DNA of 64,000 nt from CACIAM-69d sp001698445 (GTDB taxonomy: Bacteria > Cyanobacteriota > Cyanobacteriia > CACIAM-69d): NCBI RefSeq assembly GCF_043235035.1, contig NZ_JAZAQF010000057.1:1-64000 (forward strand). The letters are read 5' to 3'. The notes beneath the pieces were generated by a model. It ran no database searches, was not told where the DNA came from, and worked only from the letters and a program-made list of their open reading frames with translations. The translations under genes and the position numbers were made by a program. Of the stretch, positions 50,948 to 60,486 are shown in pieces (the stretch's first letter is position 1; the number at the start of each line of letters is the position of its first letter).

Positions 50948-53200
50948 TTAGGAAGCAACACTGGCCGCGGTGCGGCGGCGGCGGCGACCCGAAGGCGTGG
51001 CAGAAGACTCAGGGGTGATCGAGTCGGCGGCAGCGGCCACAGCAGCGTTGCCCGTTGGGGCGGCCGGAGCCGGGCGATCGCGTCGCACAGAAATCGGAGC
51101 CGCGATCGGCTGCACCAACACGACCACTTGAGGCGTGCCCACAAAGTCGCGACGCAACAGCCGCTGGAACTCGCGCTCCAGTTCCACCTTCAGGCCGCCC
51201 CAATCGATATCGTCATCACTGCGGCGAGCCGGGTTGGTGACAAAGCGCTCAAACCGGTTGCTGAGGAAGTTTTTCAAGGTCGCCCCGATCGCCCCAGTCA
51301 ACTTGGATGGGTCAATGCTGCTGACCACACCGCTCATATGCACCTGAGGATCACAGGCCAATTGACCCGTGCTGTAGATACTGGCGGCAATGGTCACCAG
51401 TCCTTCATTGGCCAACTGTTGCCGTTCGCGCAGGGCCCGATCGCTCACCACGCCCGATCGAGACGCATCCACCAGTTCAATCCCCGAAGGAACCCGATCG
51501 CCAATTTTGATCGACTCTTGGGTCAGTTCCACCACATCGCCATTTTCAATGATCACCATGTTGTCCGCCGGAATGCCCAAGCTCTGGGCAATTTCCGCGT
51601 GCTTCACCAACATCCGGTGCTCACCATGCACCGGCATGAAGAACTTGGGCCGCGTCAGGCTAATCATCAGCTTGTGATCTTCCTGGGAGCCGTGACCGGA
51701 AACGTGAATGCCCTTGTCGCGCCCATAGACCACATTCGCCCCCAGCATCATCAGCCGGTCGATCGTGTTCACCACCGCGATCGTATTGCCGGGAATCGGA
51801 TTCGCCGACAGCACCACCGTATCCCCATTGCGAATTTTGATTTGGCGATGCTCACCCTTGGAAATTCGCGTCAGGGCCGAAAGTGGCTCGCCCTGGGAAC
51901 CAGTAGTCAAAATCACCACCTTGTGATCGGGGTAGTTTTGCAGCTCATGAATCGGCACGAACAGATCATCCGGGCATTTCACATAGCCCAAATTGCGTGC
52001 ATGGGCGATCGTATTCAGCATCGATCGGCCCAGCACCGACACCACCCGACCCTGCTTGTGGGCAATGTCCAAAATCATGTTCACCCGATGCACCGATGAA
52101 GCAAAGGTTGTCACCAGCAGGCGACCCGGTGCTTTCGCAAAGGCCCGTTCCAAATTCGGATAAACCGATTTTTCTGAAGGGGTGAAGCCAGGAATTTCTG
52201 CGTTGGTTGAATCACTGATCAGGCACAACACGCCCTTTTCACCATATTCCGCCAACCGCTGAAGATCGAAATATTCACCATCAACGGGCGTGTGATCAAA
52301 CTTGAAGTCACCCGTATGAATCACCACACCCAACGGCGTGTGAATCGCCACCGAAAAGCTATCGGCCATCGAGTGGGTATTGCGGATAAATTCCACCAGA
52401 AACTTGGTTCCCACCCGCACAAATTCACGCGGGCCCACGGTGCGAATTTCCGTGCGATCGCTCACGCCGGCCTCTTCCAACTTGTCCGACAGCAGCGCCA
52501 TCGCCAACCGCGGCCCGTAGATCACCGGAATATCAATTTGCTTCAGGTGAAAGGCAATGCCGCCAATGTGGTCTTCGTGACCATGGGTGACAATCATGCC
52601 CTTAATTTTTTCGCGATTGTCCCGCAGATAAGTCATATCCGGCAGCACAATTTGGATACCATGCATCCCATCCGTCGGGAAAGCCAAACCCGCATCCAAC
52701 ATCATAATTTCATCTTCATATTCGAAGATGCAGGTGTTCTTGCCAATTTCGTGCAAGCCGCCCAGGGGAATAATTTTCAGCGTTCCGGGCTTGCCGTTAC
52801 TGATGAATTGGGTCGAAGGTTGAGCAGCCGAAAAGTTGGTTCTGGGGGAAGCAGTCACGAGGTTTTGATTCATAGGGATAGATTGGGAAAAGGTACGATC
52901 GGTTGATTGAACAAACGATTGATCAAAAGTCGCAGCATGATCTGCGTGCAGTGATTTCTTCGGGGTGGCTTGGGAGTTGGAATTTCGCTTGCGAATTACA
53001 CCAGGAGCAGAGCGCCGAACATCGTCACGGGAGCTGTCTTTCGCGTCCGTTGCTGCCACGTTTTTGCTTCCAGGAGCGATCGGGGTTGCGGAAATTTCGG
53101 GGTTCATTCCACGGGCCAACTCGCTGGCCAGCTCGCCGCCGTTAGCCACGGAAGATTCGGAATCTGCTTGCTGACGAATTCGCTTTCTAACTTGAGTCAT
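50948..53200 (-). CDS. rnj: Ribonuclease J
   Basis: RNase J is a metallo-beta-lactamase/beta-CASP enzyme with 5' exo- and endonuclease activity in mRNA decay and rRNA maturation; here it has 750 residues. The core starts near residue 137 (LKIIPLGGLHEIGKNTCIFE), with metal motif VTHGHEDHIGG, IHTGDFKFDHTP, beta-CASP segments LISDSTNAE, VVSVLGRSM and ILTTGSQGEP, and VSGHGSQEDH. The first 110 residues are a low-complexity polar/basic extension not usual in the family; ATG 53200 has GGAGG very close, while ATG 52873 (MNQNLVTASPRTN) gives a normal length. The C-terminus is a disordered Ala/Pro-rich linker ending GRRRRRTAASVAS. dapA lies upstream in the same direction but 1.87 kb away. Confidence 0.94.
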   Translation of the reverse strand: MTQVRKRIRQQADSESSVANGGELASELARGMNPEISATPIAPGSKNVAATDAKDSSRDDVRRSAPGVIRKRNSNSQATPKKSLHADHAATFDQSFVQSTDRTFSQSIPMNQNLVTASPRTNFSAAQPSTQFISNGKPGTLKIIPLGGLHEIGKNTCIFEYEDEIMMLDAGLAFPTDGMHGIQIVLPDMTYLRDNREKIKGMIVTHGHEDHIGGIAFHLKQIDIPVIYGPRLAMALLSDKLEEAGVSDRTEIRTVGPREFVRVGTKFLVEFIRNTHSMADSFSVAIHTPLGVVIHTGDFKFDHTPVDGEYFDLQRLAEYGEKGVLCLISDSTNAEIPGFTPSEKSVYPNLERAFAKAPGRLLVTTFASSVHRVNMILDIAHKQGRVVSVLGRSMLNTIAHARNLGYVKCPDDLFVPIHELQNYPDHKVVILTTGSQGEPLSALTRISKGEHRQIKIRNGDTVVLSANPIPGNTIAVVNTIDRLMMLGANVVYGRDKGIHVSGHGSQEDHKLMISLTRPKFFMPVHGEHRMLVKHAEIAQSLGIPADNMVIIENGDVVELTQESIKIGDRVPSGIELVDASRSGVVSDRALRERQQLANEGLVTIAASIYSTGQLACDPQVHMSGVVSSIDPSKLTGAIGATLKNFLSNRFERFVTNPARRSDDDIDWGGLKVELEREFQRLLRRDFVGTPQVVVLVQPIAAPISVRRDRPAPAAPTGNAAVAAAADSITPESSATPSGRRRRRTAASVAS

Positions 53201-53460
53201 TTGCCTCCAAAAATTTAATTTTTAGCGTTGGAATCGGTCACTGGACTGTTAGCAACGAATTAGGGAGTACCGTCATGTCCTCTCATCGGGAAAGGAGCAA
53301 ACCTGATTCGTGATGGTTAGTGATGGGCGGTACTCAGCCTGTTAAACGATTGAGCTGGTTGTCTCAATCAACCCGTCGTCCCCAGCCGAATCACGCGATC
53401 GGCGGTGGGTTGCTGCTGCGGGAAACTTGGGTCGGGATTGGGGCCCGAAGCTGGCAGAAA

Positions 53461-53494
53461 CTTCTTGAAGGTTTTTCAAAAATTCTTCAAGAAG
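53461..53494 (-). promoter_or_regulatory. Strong hairpin in the rnj leader region
   Basis: CTTCTTGAAG (53461-53470) and CTTCAAGAAG (53485-53494) pair perfectly. The 14-nt interior (GTTTTTCAAAAATT) can extend the stem, leaving almost no loop. It lies about 260 nt upstream of the rnj start, where a 5' leader would be transcribed. Confidence 0.55.
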
Positions 53495-53746
53495 ACGCTC
53501 TCTGAAAAGCGGCGCAAAATTCTGCTGTGCAAATTTGCTGTGCAAAATTCTGTGGAATGCTGTGCCGAATTTTCTAGGTTCAACACATTCACCAAACTCA
53601 TGAACTGCATCAAGGGGTAACCATCTGGGGGGAAAACTTGCTTCAAGATTGGTTGGAGGATCCGTCCGATCGATTCAATTCGATCGATTCAATTCGCCAC
53701 CGTCAATCAACCTAAATTCAACACAATGGTTGCTCTTAACATCAGG

Positions 53747-53785
53747 ATTCCAAATGAGAATTTCAAATGAGAATTCCAAATGAGG
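53747..53785. repeat. 13-nt tandem repeat x3
   Basis: Units at 53747, 53760 and 53773, type ATTCCAAATGAGA, in the dapA-rnj gap. Confidence 0.88.
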
Positions 53786-55073
53786 ATTATTTAGAGCGTT
53801 CAAAAAATTGTTCAAAAAATCGAACCACTCAACAGGCCTAAGAGCAATCAAATGCGGAGACTCCCATTTTTATTAAACAAGCCACTGTTGGATATTCTGG
53901 ATTCATGATCAGCTTGCAGCTCCCTGCTCGCGATGAGCCGTTGAAAATTTTGAAGGTTTTACCGGTTGTCGAGAAAACAATGATTGAGTCATCCTGAGCG
54001 ATCGGGCGTTTTTTAACATGGTTAACAGCAATGGGCTTGTTTAATGGGTTAATTGGGTTTTAGTTGATTTTTAGGGAAATTTTAGTTGAGCAGCTTAGTA
54101 GATTTGTTTAATGGAACTGTTTCACAAATCGGTTCAATTGAGCTGCTTAACCAGACTGTTTAGTCAAAATTTTTAGTTAATCTGGAATCTGGTTCTTTAA
54201 TTTTAAGCCGCCTTCGAGTCTTGAAGTGCTGGGTAGTGCCAATTTGCTCTCAGTCTAATCCAAGTTTTGGAATTTGGATGACTTAATCTTGTGCCATTCG
54301 ATCAGGATGATGGTGAGTTGATGACTTGAGCGATCGGGCGGTCTATTTTTTCCAAAAGTTCGTGACTCAATGATCAGCAATCCAAAACCAACTCAAAATT
54401 TCATCGGGGAAACAAACTTGCAATTTTCTTGAAACTTGCAAGTTTTTGATTGGTGTTGCTAATTTTGAGTAAGGTTGAAAGTTGTTGATCAATATTCTAC
54501 CTAGCACTTTTTGTCTAGTGTTTTGCTCAATCTCTAACTCAATAGTTTGCGCGGTATTTGATTCAGTATTTTGTTCGGCCTTCTGCGCAACCTTCTATTC
54601 AGTAAATTATCACCCAAACTTTGATTTTCAACTCTTAAGCTTTATCTTAAGGATTCAGTTCAACCTTTGAGCAAGGCTTTGAATCAGACTTGGAATGAGC
54701 CAGTTGGGTTGATGGATTTCGGTCAGCTTGTCTTGTTGTACTGGGTTTCGTTCAACAGCGCAATGGGCAATCGCTAAAAAACAAGTTTTGCTTGATGCAA
54801 TTTTGCTTGATGCTAGAAGTTGATTAGGGCAATTCTTCAGGAGTTAGCCTTCAGGAGTTGGCACAGTTACCGCTGACCCTGGGGTCAGGGTTGGGGCTTC
54901 GCGATCGCCCTAGGACTGTCTTCGCCTGTTGGCATGGATTGATCGAGAAAGGGTCGATCGCATATTTGGTTCATCGCCCGCTAATTGCCCATCTAGTTGT
55001 CCATCTAGTTGTCCATCAGTTATTTACTGATGACCCATCGATCGCCCGTTGGTTACCAGCGACTGTTGCCAGT

Positions 55074-55961
55074 TCACTGTGTCAGCAGGCCTAATTCCAC
55101 CATTGCCTGTTTCAAGGCTTGGCGAACAGGATCCGGGCAAGGGATCAACGGCAGGCGCGGTTCCCCCACTTCCCAGCCTAACAGTTCTAGCGCTGCTTTG
55201 ACGGGAACTGGATTCGTGGTCAAGAACAAGGCCTTAAACAAGGGTAACAAAGCCAAATGTTCTGTCAATGCGTCGTTGACCTGGCCCGCTTCAAAGGCGC
55301 GAATCATGCTTTGAATCCGATCGCCCACGAGATGGCTGGCCACGCTGACCACCCCCGAAGCCCCCACCGACAACATCGGCAAGGTCAGGGAATCGTCTCC
55401 GGAATAGATCTTGAAGGTGGGCGGAGTCAGGCGGCGGACGGCGCTCACTTGGTCAAGGTTACCGCTGGCTTCTTTGATGGCCACAATATTCGACAGTTCC
55501 GCCAGTTGGGCCACCGTTTCCGGCAACAGGTTTTGGCCCGTGCGTCCCGGAATGTTGTACAGCATGAGGGGAAACTCGGGCACGGCGGCGGCGATCGCCC
55601 GGAAATGGGCGGCGAGTCCCTCTTGGGGCGGTTTGTTGTAGTAGGGAACCACTTGCAACGAACCATCCAGACCGAGCTTAGCGGCCTTTTCGGTGGCGGC
55701 GATCGCCTCGCGGGTTGAGTTGGATCCCGTGCCGGCCATCACCTTGGCACTGCCCGCCGCTTGCTTAACGACGCGAAACAGTTCGTATTCTTCGTCCCAG
55801 GTTAAGGTTGGCGATTCACCGGTCGTGCCGCACACCACCAGTGTGTCGGTTCCGTGCGCCACGAGATTGCGCGTCAGTTGCTCGACGATCGTGTAGTTAA
55901 CGCTGCCATCTTGGGCAAACGGCACGATCATCGCGGTCATGACTCGTCCGAAGTCAATCAC
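55074..55961 (-). CDS. dapA: 4-hydroxy-tetrahydrodipicolinate synthase DapA
   Basis: The enzyme condenses aspartate semialdehyde with pyruvate, the entry to the diaminopimelate/lysine branch that ends at LysA (22 kb). Of 295 residues: LVVCGTTGESPTLTWDEEYE, VVPYYNKPPQEG, LYNIPGRTGQNL (catalytic Tyr), IVAIKEASGNLDQ (Schiff-base Lys) and YSGDDSLTLPMLSVGASGVV. The start is GTG 55961 (MIDFGRVMTAMIVPF). In many bacteria, and in cyanobacteria I know of, rnj follows dapA directly; here the order is kept but a long gap intervenes. Confidence 0.96.
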   Translation of the reverse strand: MIDFGRVMTAMIVPFAQDGSVNYTIVEQLTRNLVAHGTDTLVVCGTTGESPTLTWDEEYELFRVVKQAAGSAKVMAGTGSNSTREAIAATEKAAKLGLDGSLQVVPYYNKPPQEGLAAHFRAIAAAVPEFPLMLYNIPGRTGQNLLPETVAQLAELSNIVAIKEASGNLDQVSAVRRLTPPTFKIYSGDDSLTLPMLSVGASGVVSVASHLVGDRIQSMIRAFEAGQVNDALTEHLALLPLFKALFLTTNPVPVKAALELLGWEVGEPRLPLIPCPDPVRQALKQAMVELGLLTQ

Positions 55962-56177
55962 CCAGTATTGTCCTTAAGTTAGAGCGACGTTACGTTTAGT
56001 TGATGCCATCTTAGCCGATTTGGGCGATCGCGCACGGCCCAATGGGCGATCAGGCGCTTGCGGGGGTTCCAGCGAGTTTTCTGAAGGGTGAATCAACCGG
56101 TTTTCGCCATTTTTCGGGGATTTCTCTCTGGGTCGATCGCATCAGAAAAACTTCGACACTCGCGATCGGGCAGTGGC

Positions 56178-58559
56178 CTAATCCAAGCGCTGGAGAGGAG
56201 CCAGGTTGGGATCAAAGATTTTTTGACCCAAGCCGGGAAACCGCACCGAAATGGTGACTTTGCGCCCGGTTTCAAACACATGCATCACCTTTCCTTCGCC
56301 AAAGGTGTCGTGAATCACCCGATCGCCCACTTCCCAGGCTTGGGGCGGCGTGGTTTTGGTCGGGCGCGGATTGGGTTTGGGGGTGGGGCGGGCCGCGGCC
56401 GATCGCCGATTGGCTGATCCCGTCGCTGATCCCAAGGCCGCCGGCCCCGATCGGCGATTGCTCCGCCCCTCAGTAATCAGGTGCTCCGGCGGCAGCTCGC
56501 CCAAAAACACCGAGGGAACCGAAGGCTCACGCATTCCTCCCCACAGCCGCCGCTCCTGAGCATGGGTTAAGAACAGTTGCTCCTGGGCGCGGGTAATGCC
56601 CACATAGCAAAGGCGGCGTTCTTCTTCGAGCGATCGGGGATCATCCATGGAACGGAAATTGGGAAACAAGCCCTGTTCCAGCCCCACCAAAAACACCACC
56701 GGAAATTCCAGCCCCTTGGCCGCATGAAGCGTCATCAGGGAAACGGCGTTTTTGCCCTCCTTCAAATCATCCAAATCCGAAGCCAGCGCCGCATTTTCCA
56801 GAAAGTTCGTCAAGGAGCCGTCGCTGGTGTCTTCCGCATATTGGGTCATGGCGTTGGCCAATTCCGCCAAATTCGCCAGGCGATCGCTCGCTTCGTCCGT
56901 GCCCTCCGCTTGCAATTCCCGCACATAGCCCGATCCCTGAAGAATGCCATCCAAAATTGTGGCGGCGGGTTGCTGATCCACCTGGGCTTGCCAGGTCTGA
57001 ATCATTTGCACAAACTCCAATAAGGGCTTAGCCGTCCGTCCGGCCAAGGTTTTCACCGAAGTTTCATCGCTCAAAATTTCCCAGAGCGGCACGCCCAACT
57101 GATCGGCCGCATTCTCTAGGCGATCGAGCGTTGTCTTGCCTACCCCGCGCTTGGGCACATTAATCACCCGCTTCAGGCTAATACTATCGTTGGGATTGGT
57201 GAGCAGGCGCAAATAAGCCAACGTGTCCTTAATTTCCTTGCGGTCATAGAACCGTAATCCCCCCACCATGGTGTAAGGAATTGCCAACCGCAGCAGCACA
57301 TCTTCAAAGGGACGAGATTGGGCATTGGTGCGATACAAAATGGCAAAGCTGCCCCAATTTAATTCGGGATTTTGTTGCTCCAGCTTGCGAATTTTCTGAA
57401 CCACATACTCCGCTTCATCCATTTCGTGGTCGGATTCATAGACCGCGATCGGGTCACCGGCCCCGCGCGTGGGCCGCAATACTTTATCAATGCGTTCTGT
57501 GTTGTGTTCAATGAGTTCGTTGGCCACCTGCAAGATGTTTTCGCGCGATCGATAGTTTTCCTCCAGCTTCACCATCGTCCGCGTGTCGTCATCGGGCAGT
57601 CGATCGCCAAAATCATCCTGAAAATCTAGCAAAATCGTGAAGTCCGCCGCCCGAAACGAATAAATGGACTGATCCGCATCGCCCACCACAAAGATCGATC
57701 GATGGTTCCATTGGTCAAAGCTTTCGGAAGATTCCCCATTGGTCACCAACAGCCGAATCAAGTCGTATTGGGTGCGGTTGGTATCCTGATATTCATCCAC
57801 GAGAATGTGGCGAAATCGGCTGTGCCAGTAGCCCAAAACCGATTCATTTTGCTGAAAAAGCTGCACGGGCAACCCAATCAAATCATCAAAATCTAAAGCA
57901 TTGTTCGCCGCCAAAGCCGCTTGGTAGCGATCATAAACCGTGGCGATTGTTCGACCGCGAAAAGTGGGATCATTGCGCTCCACCTCTTCCGGCGACAGTC
58001 CCTGATTTTTGGCATTGCTAATGGCAAAGCGTACCTGTCTCGGCTGGAATTTTTTATCGTCGAGATTCAGGTCTTTTGTCACAATTTGCTTAATCAGGCT
58101 TTGGACATCAGATTCATCAAAAATCGTGAAATTTTTTGTCCAGCGATAGCCTTTGGGATGCTGAAATTTTTCCAGATCAAACCGCAAAATTCGAGCACAG
58201 AGGGCGTGAAAAGTCCCGATCCATAGGTGCTTGATGGTGTCTTTATAAACCTGGGATTTCAGGCGCGTTTGTTCCTCGGGCCGCAGCAGGTCAAAGGGTT
58301 TGCCAAAGCGCGATCGCGACTCCTGTTGAGCAAAGAGGGTTTCAATCCGCTCTTTCATTTCCCGCGCGGCCTTGTTGGTGAAGGTCACGGCCAAAATCTG
58401 ATCCGGATCCACGCGGTGGTGTTGAATTAAATGGGCAATGCGGAAGGTGAGGGCGCGGGTTTTGCCCGACCCAGCCCCCGCCACCACCAATAGGGGCCCC
58501 TGGTAATGTTCAACGGCGCGGCGCTGGGCGGGATTCAGTTGGGCAAGAAACGCAGACAT
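56178..58559 (-). CDS. pcrA: UvrD/PcrA-family DNA helicase
   Basis: A superfamily 1A 3'-5' helicase of about 794 residues for repair and replication restart. Motifs in order: LNPAQRRAVEHYQGPLLVVA (Q motif), AGAGSGKTRALTFRI (I), ILAVTFTNKAAREMKERI (Ia), VDEYQDTNRTQYDLI (II), VVGDADQSIYSFRAAD (III), LEENYRSRENILQVAN (IV), VSLMTLHAAKGLEFPVVFL (V) and EERRLCYVGITRAQEQL (VI). The C-terminal tail ends in a Tudor-like VGDRVIHDTFGEGKVM domain, as in PcrA. ATG 58559 (MSAFLAQLNPAQ) is chosen; the 28-codon upstream extension is hydrophobic, Cys-rich and unlike the family. Confidence 0.95.
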   Translation of the reverse strand: MSAFLAQLNPAQRRAVEHYQGPLLVVAGAGSGKTRALTFRIAHLIQHHRVDPDQILAVTFTNKAAREMKERIETLFAQQESRSRFGKPFDLLRPEEQTRLKSQVYKDTIKHLWIGTFHALCARILRFDLEKFQHPKGYRWTKNFTIFDESDVQSLIKQIVTKDLNLDDKKFQPRQVRFAISNAKNQGLSPEEVERNDPTFRGRTIATVYDRYQAALAANNALDFDDLIGLPVQLFQQNESVLGYWHSRFRHILVDEYQDTNRTQYDLIRLLVTNGESSESFDQWNHRSIFVVGDADQSIYSFRAADFTILLDFQDDFGDRLPDDDTRTMVKLEENYRSRENILQVANELIEHNTERIDKVLRPTRGAGDPIAVYESDHEMDEAEYVVQKIRKLEQQNPELNWGSFAILYRTNAQSRPFEDVLLRLAIPYTMVGGLRFYDRKEIKDTLAYLRLLTNPNDSISLKRVINVPKRGVGKTTLDRLENAADQLGVPLWEILSDETSVKTLAGRTAKPLLEFVQMIQTWQAQVDQQPAATILDGILQGSGYVRELQAEGTDEASDRLANLAELANAMTQYAEDTSDGSLTNFLENAALASDLDDLKEGKNAVSLMTLHAAKGLEFPVVFLVGLEQGLFPNFRSMDDPRSLEEERRLCYVGITRAQEQLFLTHAQERRLWGGMREPSVPSVFLGELPPEHLITEGRSNRRSGPAALGSATGSANRRSAAARPTPKPNPRPTKTTPPQAWEVGDRVIHDTFGEGKVMHVFETGRKVTISVRFPGLGQKIFDPNLAPLQRLD

Positions 58560-58687
58560 GCGGGAAAAAACGAGGATAGGCGATGGAAAACTGAAAACGG
58601 GCAACACCCAAAACCGGCAACCCCAAGCACAAACACAACTCAAAAGGGGCGATCGGGCTGGACAGTTTCAGGGCGATCGGGCACAAC

Positions 58688-59119
58688 TCAAGCGGCAGTT
58701 TTGGCCTTCACCACCAACACGGAACAGGGCGCTTGTTCCAGCACGTCGCTGCTGACGGAACCTTGCAAAATTCGATCGATGCCGCTGAGGCCCCGGCTGC
58801 CAATGATGATTAAGTCGGTGCGATGGATATTGGCCAAGCGGACAATTTCCGCAGCGGGTTCGCCACTGATGATCTCAATGGTGCTGGGGCAGGGTAGGCG
58901 CTTTTGGTAGGCCGCCAGTTGGGTTTCAATTTCGCGATACAAATCCGGTGCAGTGCCTTGGGGGCGATCGAGCGGCTGATCTAGATCGGTGCTGGTGGGC
59001 GGAATCACATGCACCAAAATTACTTTGCACTGATCGTTCAAATTGAGCGATCGCAGCATGGCAATTTCTGACTCGGATAATGCCGATCGATCCAGGGCCA
59101 CCAAAACTGATTTCAACAC
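58688..59119 (-). CDS. Universal stress protein (UspA family)
   Basis: The protein has 143 residues, a single Usp domain. SVLVALDRSALSE at the start and the ATP-binding pattern G-x2-G-x9-G-S in GSRGLSGIDRILQGSVSSDV are intact, so it is of the nucleotide-binding type. It ends ALEQAPCSVLVVK-like (VLEQAPCSVLVVKAKTAA). The role is inferred from family: stress-induced signalling. The start is GTG 59119. It lies 128 nt upstream of pcrA. Confidence 0.88.
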   Translation of the reverse strand: MLKSVLVALDRSALSESEIAMLRSLNLNDQCKVILVHVIPPTSTDLDQPLDRPQGTAPDLYREIETQLAAYQKRLPCPSTIEIISGEPAAEIVRLANIHRTDLIIIGSRGLSGIDRILQGSVSSDVLEQAPCSVLVVKAKTAA

Positions 59120-59267
59120 TGCACCAAGTTAGCTAACGATTTTGCGGATAAAGGCAGCATACACCGCCAATTCTGGAATCTGGCTCCAGCCCCCACCAGA
59201 CTTAACATTGTAAGCACTTGCGGTTGAGCGGTGGCCTGAAAACGCTGCGCTCCGAGAGATGCCAGTT

Positions 59268-59294
59268 CCGGGGTTCATCACCGGGGGTTCATCA
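59268..59294. repeat. 13/14-nt tandem repeat x2
   Basis: CCGGGGTTCATCA (59268-59280) and CCGGGGGTTCATCA (59281-59294) in the spacer between the secreted-protein gene and the usp gene. Confidence 0.7.
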
Positions 59295-59350
59295 CCGGTT
59301 GATTCAGAACAGGGTGGTGGAAACTGATCAACCAAAACCCATCCCCCACC

Positions 59351-60367
59351 CTAGGGACTGCTTTGGATAAAACGCAGCCCGCTGATCAGGGGATCCCCGC
59401 TGGGCGATCGCTCGATCGAGCGATCAAACCCCGAAGGGGTTGCATAAAACAGCTCCACCGAACAAAGGGGGGCTAGTTGCTCCGCTCCCGCGTCGTAGGG
59501 ACAGCCATAGTACACCAGGCGATCGGCAAGGCGCTGGGTTTCGATCGGGCGGAAAGATTGATGATCGTTCAGAATTCTGACATAGGCTAAGGCAGCCGCT
59601 TGGGAAATGGGCCGATAAAACGACAGGCTGTAGCCCACGGATTCCGTGCCGTCCCGCCGCGCCATCAGAGACAGATTGTTAAAGGGATAGATCCGCACCG
59701 AACAGGGGGAAGTCACGTCATAAAACCCACAGGCCCGATTCAGCGCTTGCACCTGTTGAAAGTGCGATCGATTAAAGGGCTGGCGACTGAATCGCGCATC
59801 TTCCACATCCTCCAAAGGCTCCCCTGACTGAGACGCTGGCCAATCGGCTGGGCCGGGGGGTTCCGAGGTGAGTTCCCACAGTTCTGCACGACAGGGAGCC
59901 GCCCCCCGATCGCAATTCTGGGGCCGCTGGCCATCGGGGCCAACCTGATAGATTTGGGATCCTTCAATCAGAAGACCCTGTTGATCATTCAGCCAAAGGG
60001 GATTGGAAAAGCGGCCGCGATACTCAATGGCGCTGTTGGCCGTGCCGTGGCGCTCAACGGTGGTGGTGCCATCTGGCTCGATCGTGATTGATTGCCCCGT
60101 GCCGCTGCCTCCCAAAAAGTTGAAGGAGCGCCGGCCAATGAAGGGGAATTCGTTAGGCGCTTGGCTCAAGGGGCCCAGCCGATCAGTCACGGGAGCGCGG
60201 GGAAACGCGGTGACCCTGGGGTGGCGCGGGGCGATCACGCTTCGCATCCCGATCGCCTGGGCCGGCCCGGAACTCCACAGGCCCCAAAACAGAACGATCG
60301 GGAGAGCAAAGCGGCGGCCCCGCTGGCTCCAAGCCGATAGTGCGCAGTGATTGGTCAAGAGATTCAT
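59351..60367 (-). CDS. Secreted protein of unknown function
   Basis: The protein has about 338 residues. ATG 60367 gives a basic N-terminus and a hydrophobic helix (FALPIVLFWGLWSSGPAQA) with an A-x-A cleavage site near residue 38, so export is likely. The mature part contains IGRRSFNFLGGSGTGQSITI, LLIEGSQIYQVGPDGQRPQN and several Cys (CDRGAAPC, RACGFYDVTSPC, YYGCPYD, PLCSVELFYAT) that could form disulfides. I recognise no domain. It is monocistronic on the minus strand. TTG 60400 is a possible but unneeded earlier start. Confidence 0.7.
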   Translation of the reverse strand: MNLLTNHCALSAWSQRGRRFALPIVLFWGLWSSGPAQAIGMRSVIAPRHPRVTAFPRAPVTDRLGPLSQAPNEFPFIGRRSFNFLGGSGTGQSITIEPDGTTTVERHGTANSAIEYRGRFSNPLWLNDQQGLLIEGSQIYQVGPDGQRPQNCDRGAAPCRAELWELTSEPPGPADWPASQSGEPLEDVEDARFSRQPFNRSHFQQVQALNRACGFYDVTSPCSVRIYPFNNLSLMARRDGTESVGYSLSFYRPISQAAALAYVRILNDHQSFRPIETQRLADRLVYYGCPYDAGAEQLAPLCSVELFYATPSGFDRSIERSPSGDPLISGLRFIQSSP

Positions 60368-60486
60368 AAATTGATGATTGCTTGGACAGCGGGCAACCAA
60401 CAGAAGCAGGGGACGATCGCCCCGTCTGGCCCCTGGGGTTGGGCAGGGTCTTCCGCCAAACGATCAGGCTCAGTCCGCCCAGATCC

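Larger units (their letters stand above)
53201..55073. other. 1.87-kb gene-free region between dapA and rnj
   Basis: The longest non-coding stretch. Near rnj it has a strong hairpin (53461-53494), a 13-nt repeat x2 (53523-53548), a 14-nt repeat x2 (53668-53695) and a 13-nt repeat x3 (53747-53785). From about 53980 to 54680 it is AT-rich with degenerate TTTAATGG- and TTTTGCTC-like motifs. Nearer dapA are a 15-nt repeat x2 (54786-54815), a 14-nt repeat x2 (54836-54863) and a 12-nt repeat x3 (54986-55021). No convincing ORF, and no RNase P RNA, tmRNA or 6S hallmark seen. Confidence 0.65.

Noticed and set aside
50915..52099. 394-codon plus-strand frame opposite rnj
   Set aside because: Shadow of RNase J; low-complexity His/Arg-rich translation.
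54482..54670. 62-codon Cys/Phe-rich plus-strand frame in the dapA-rnj gap
   Set aside because: Translation of a degenerate TTTTGCTC-type repeat; TTG start and no ribosome binding site.
53201..55073. Known structured RNA (RNase P RNA, tmRNA, 6S RNA) in the large gap
   Set aside because: Looked for their conserved sequence hallmarks by eye and found none; a covariance search would be decisive.
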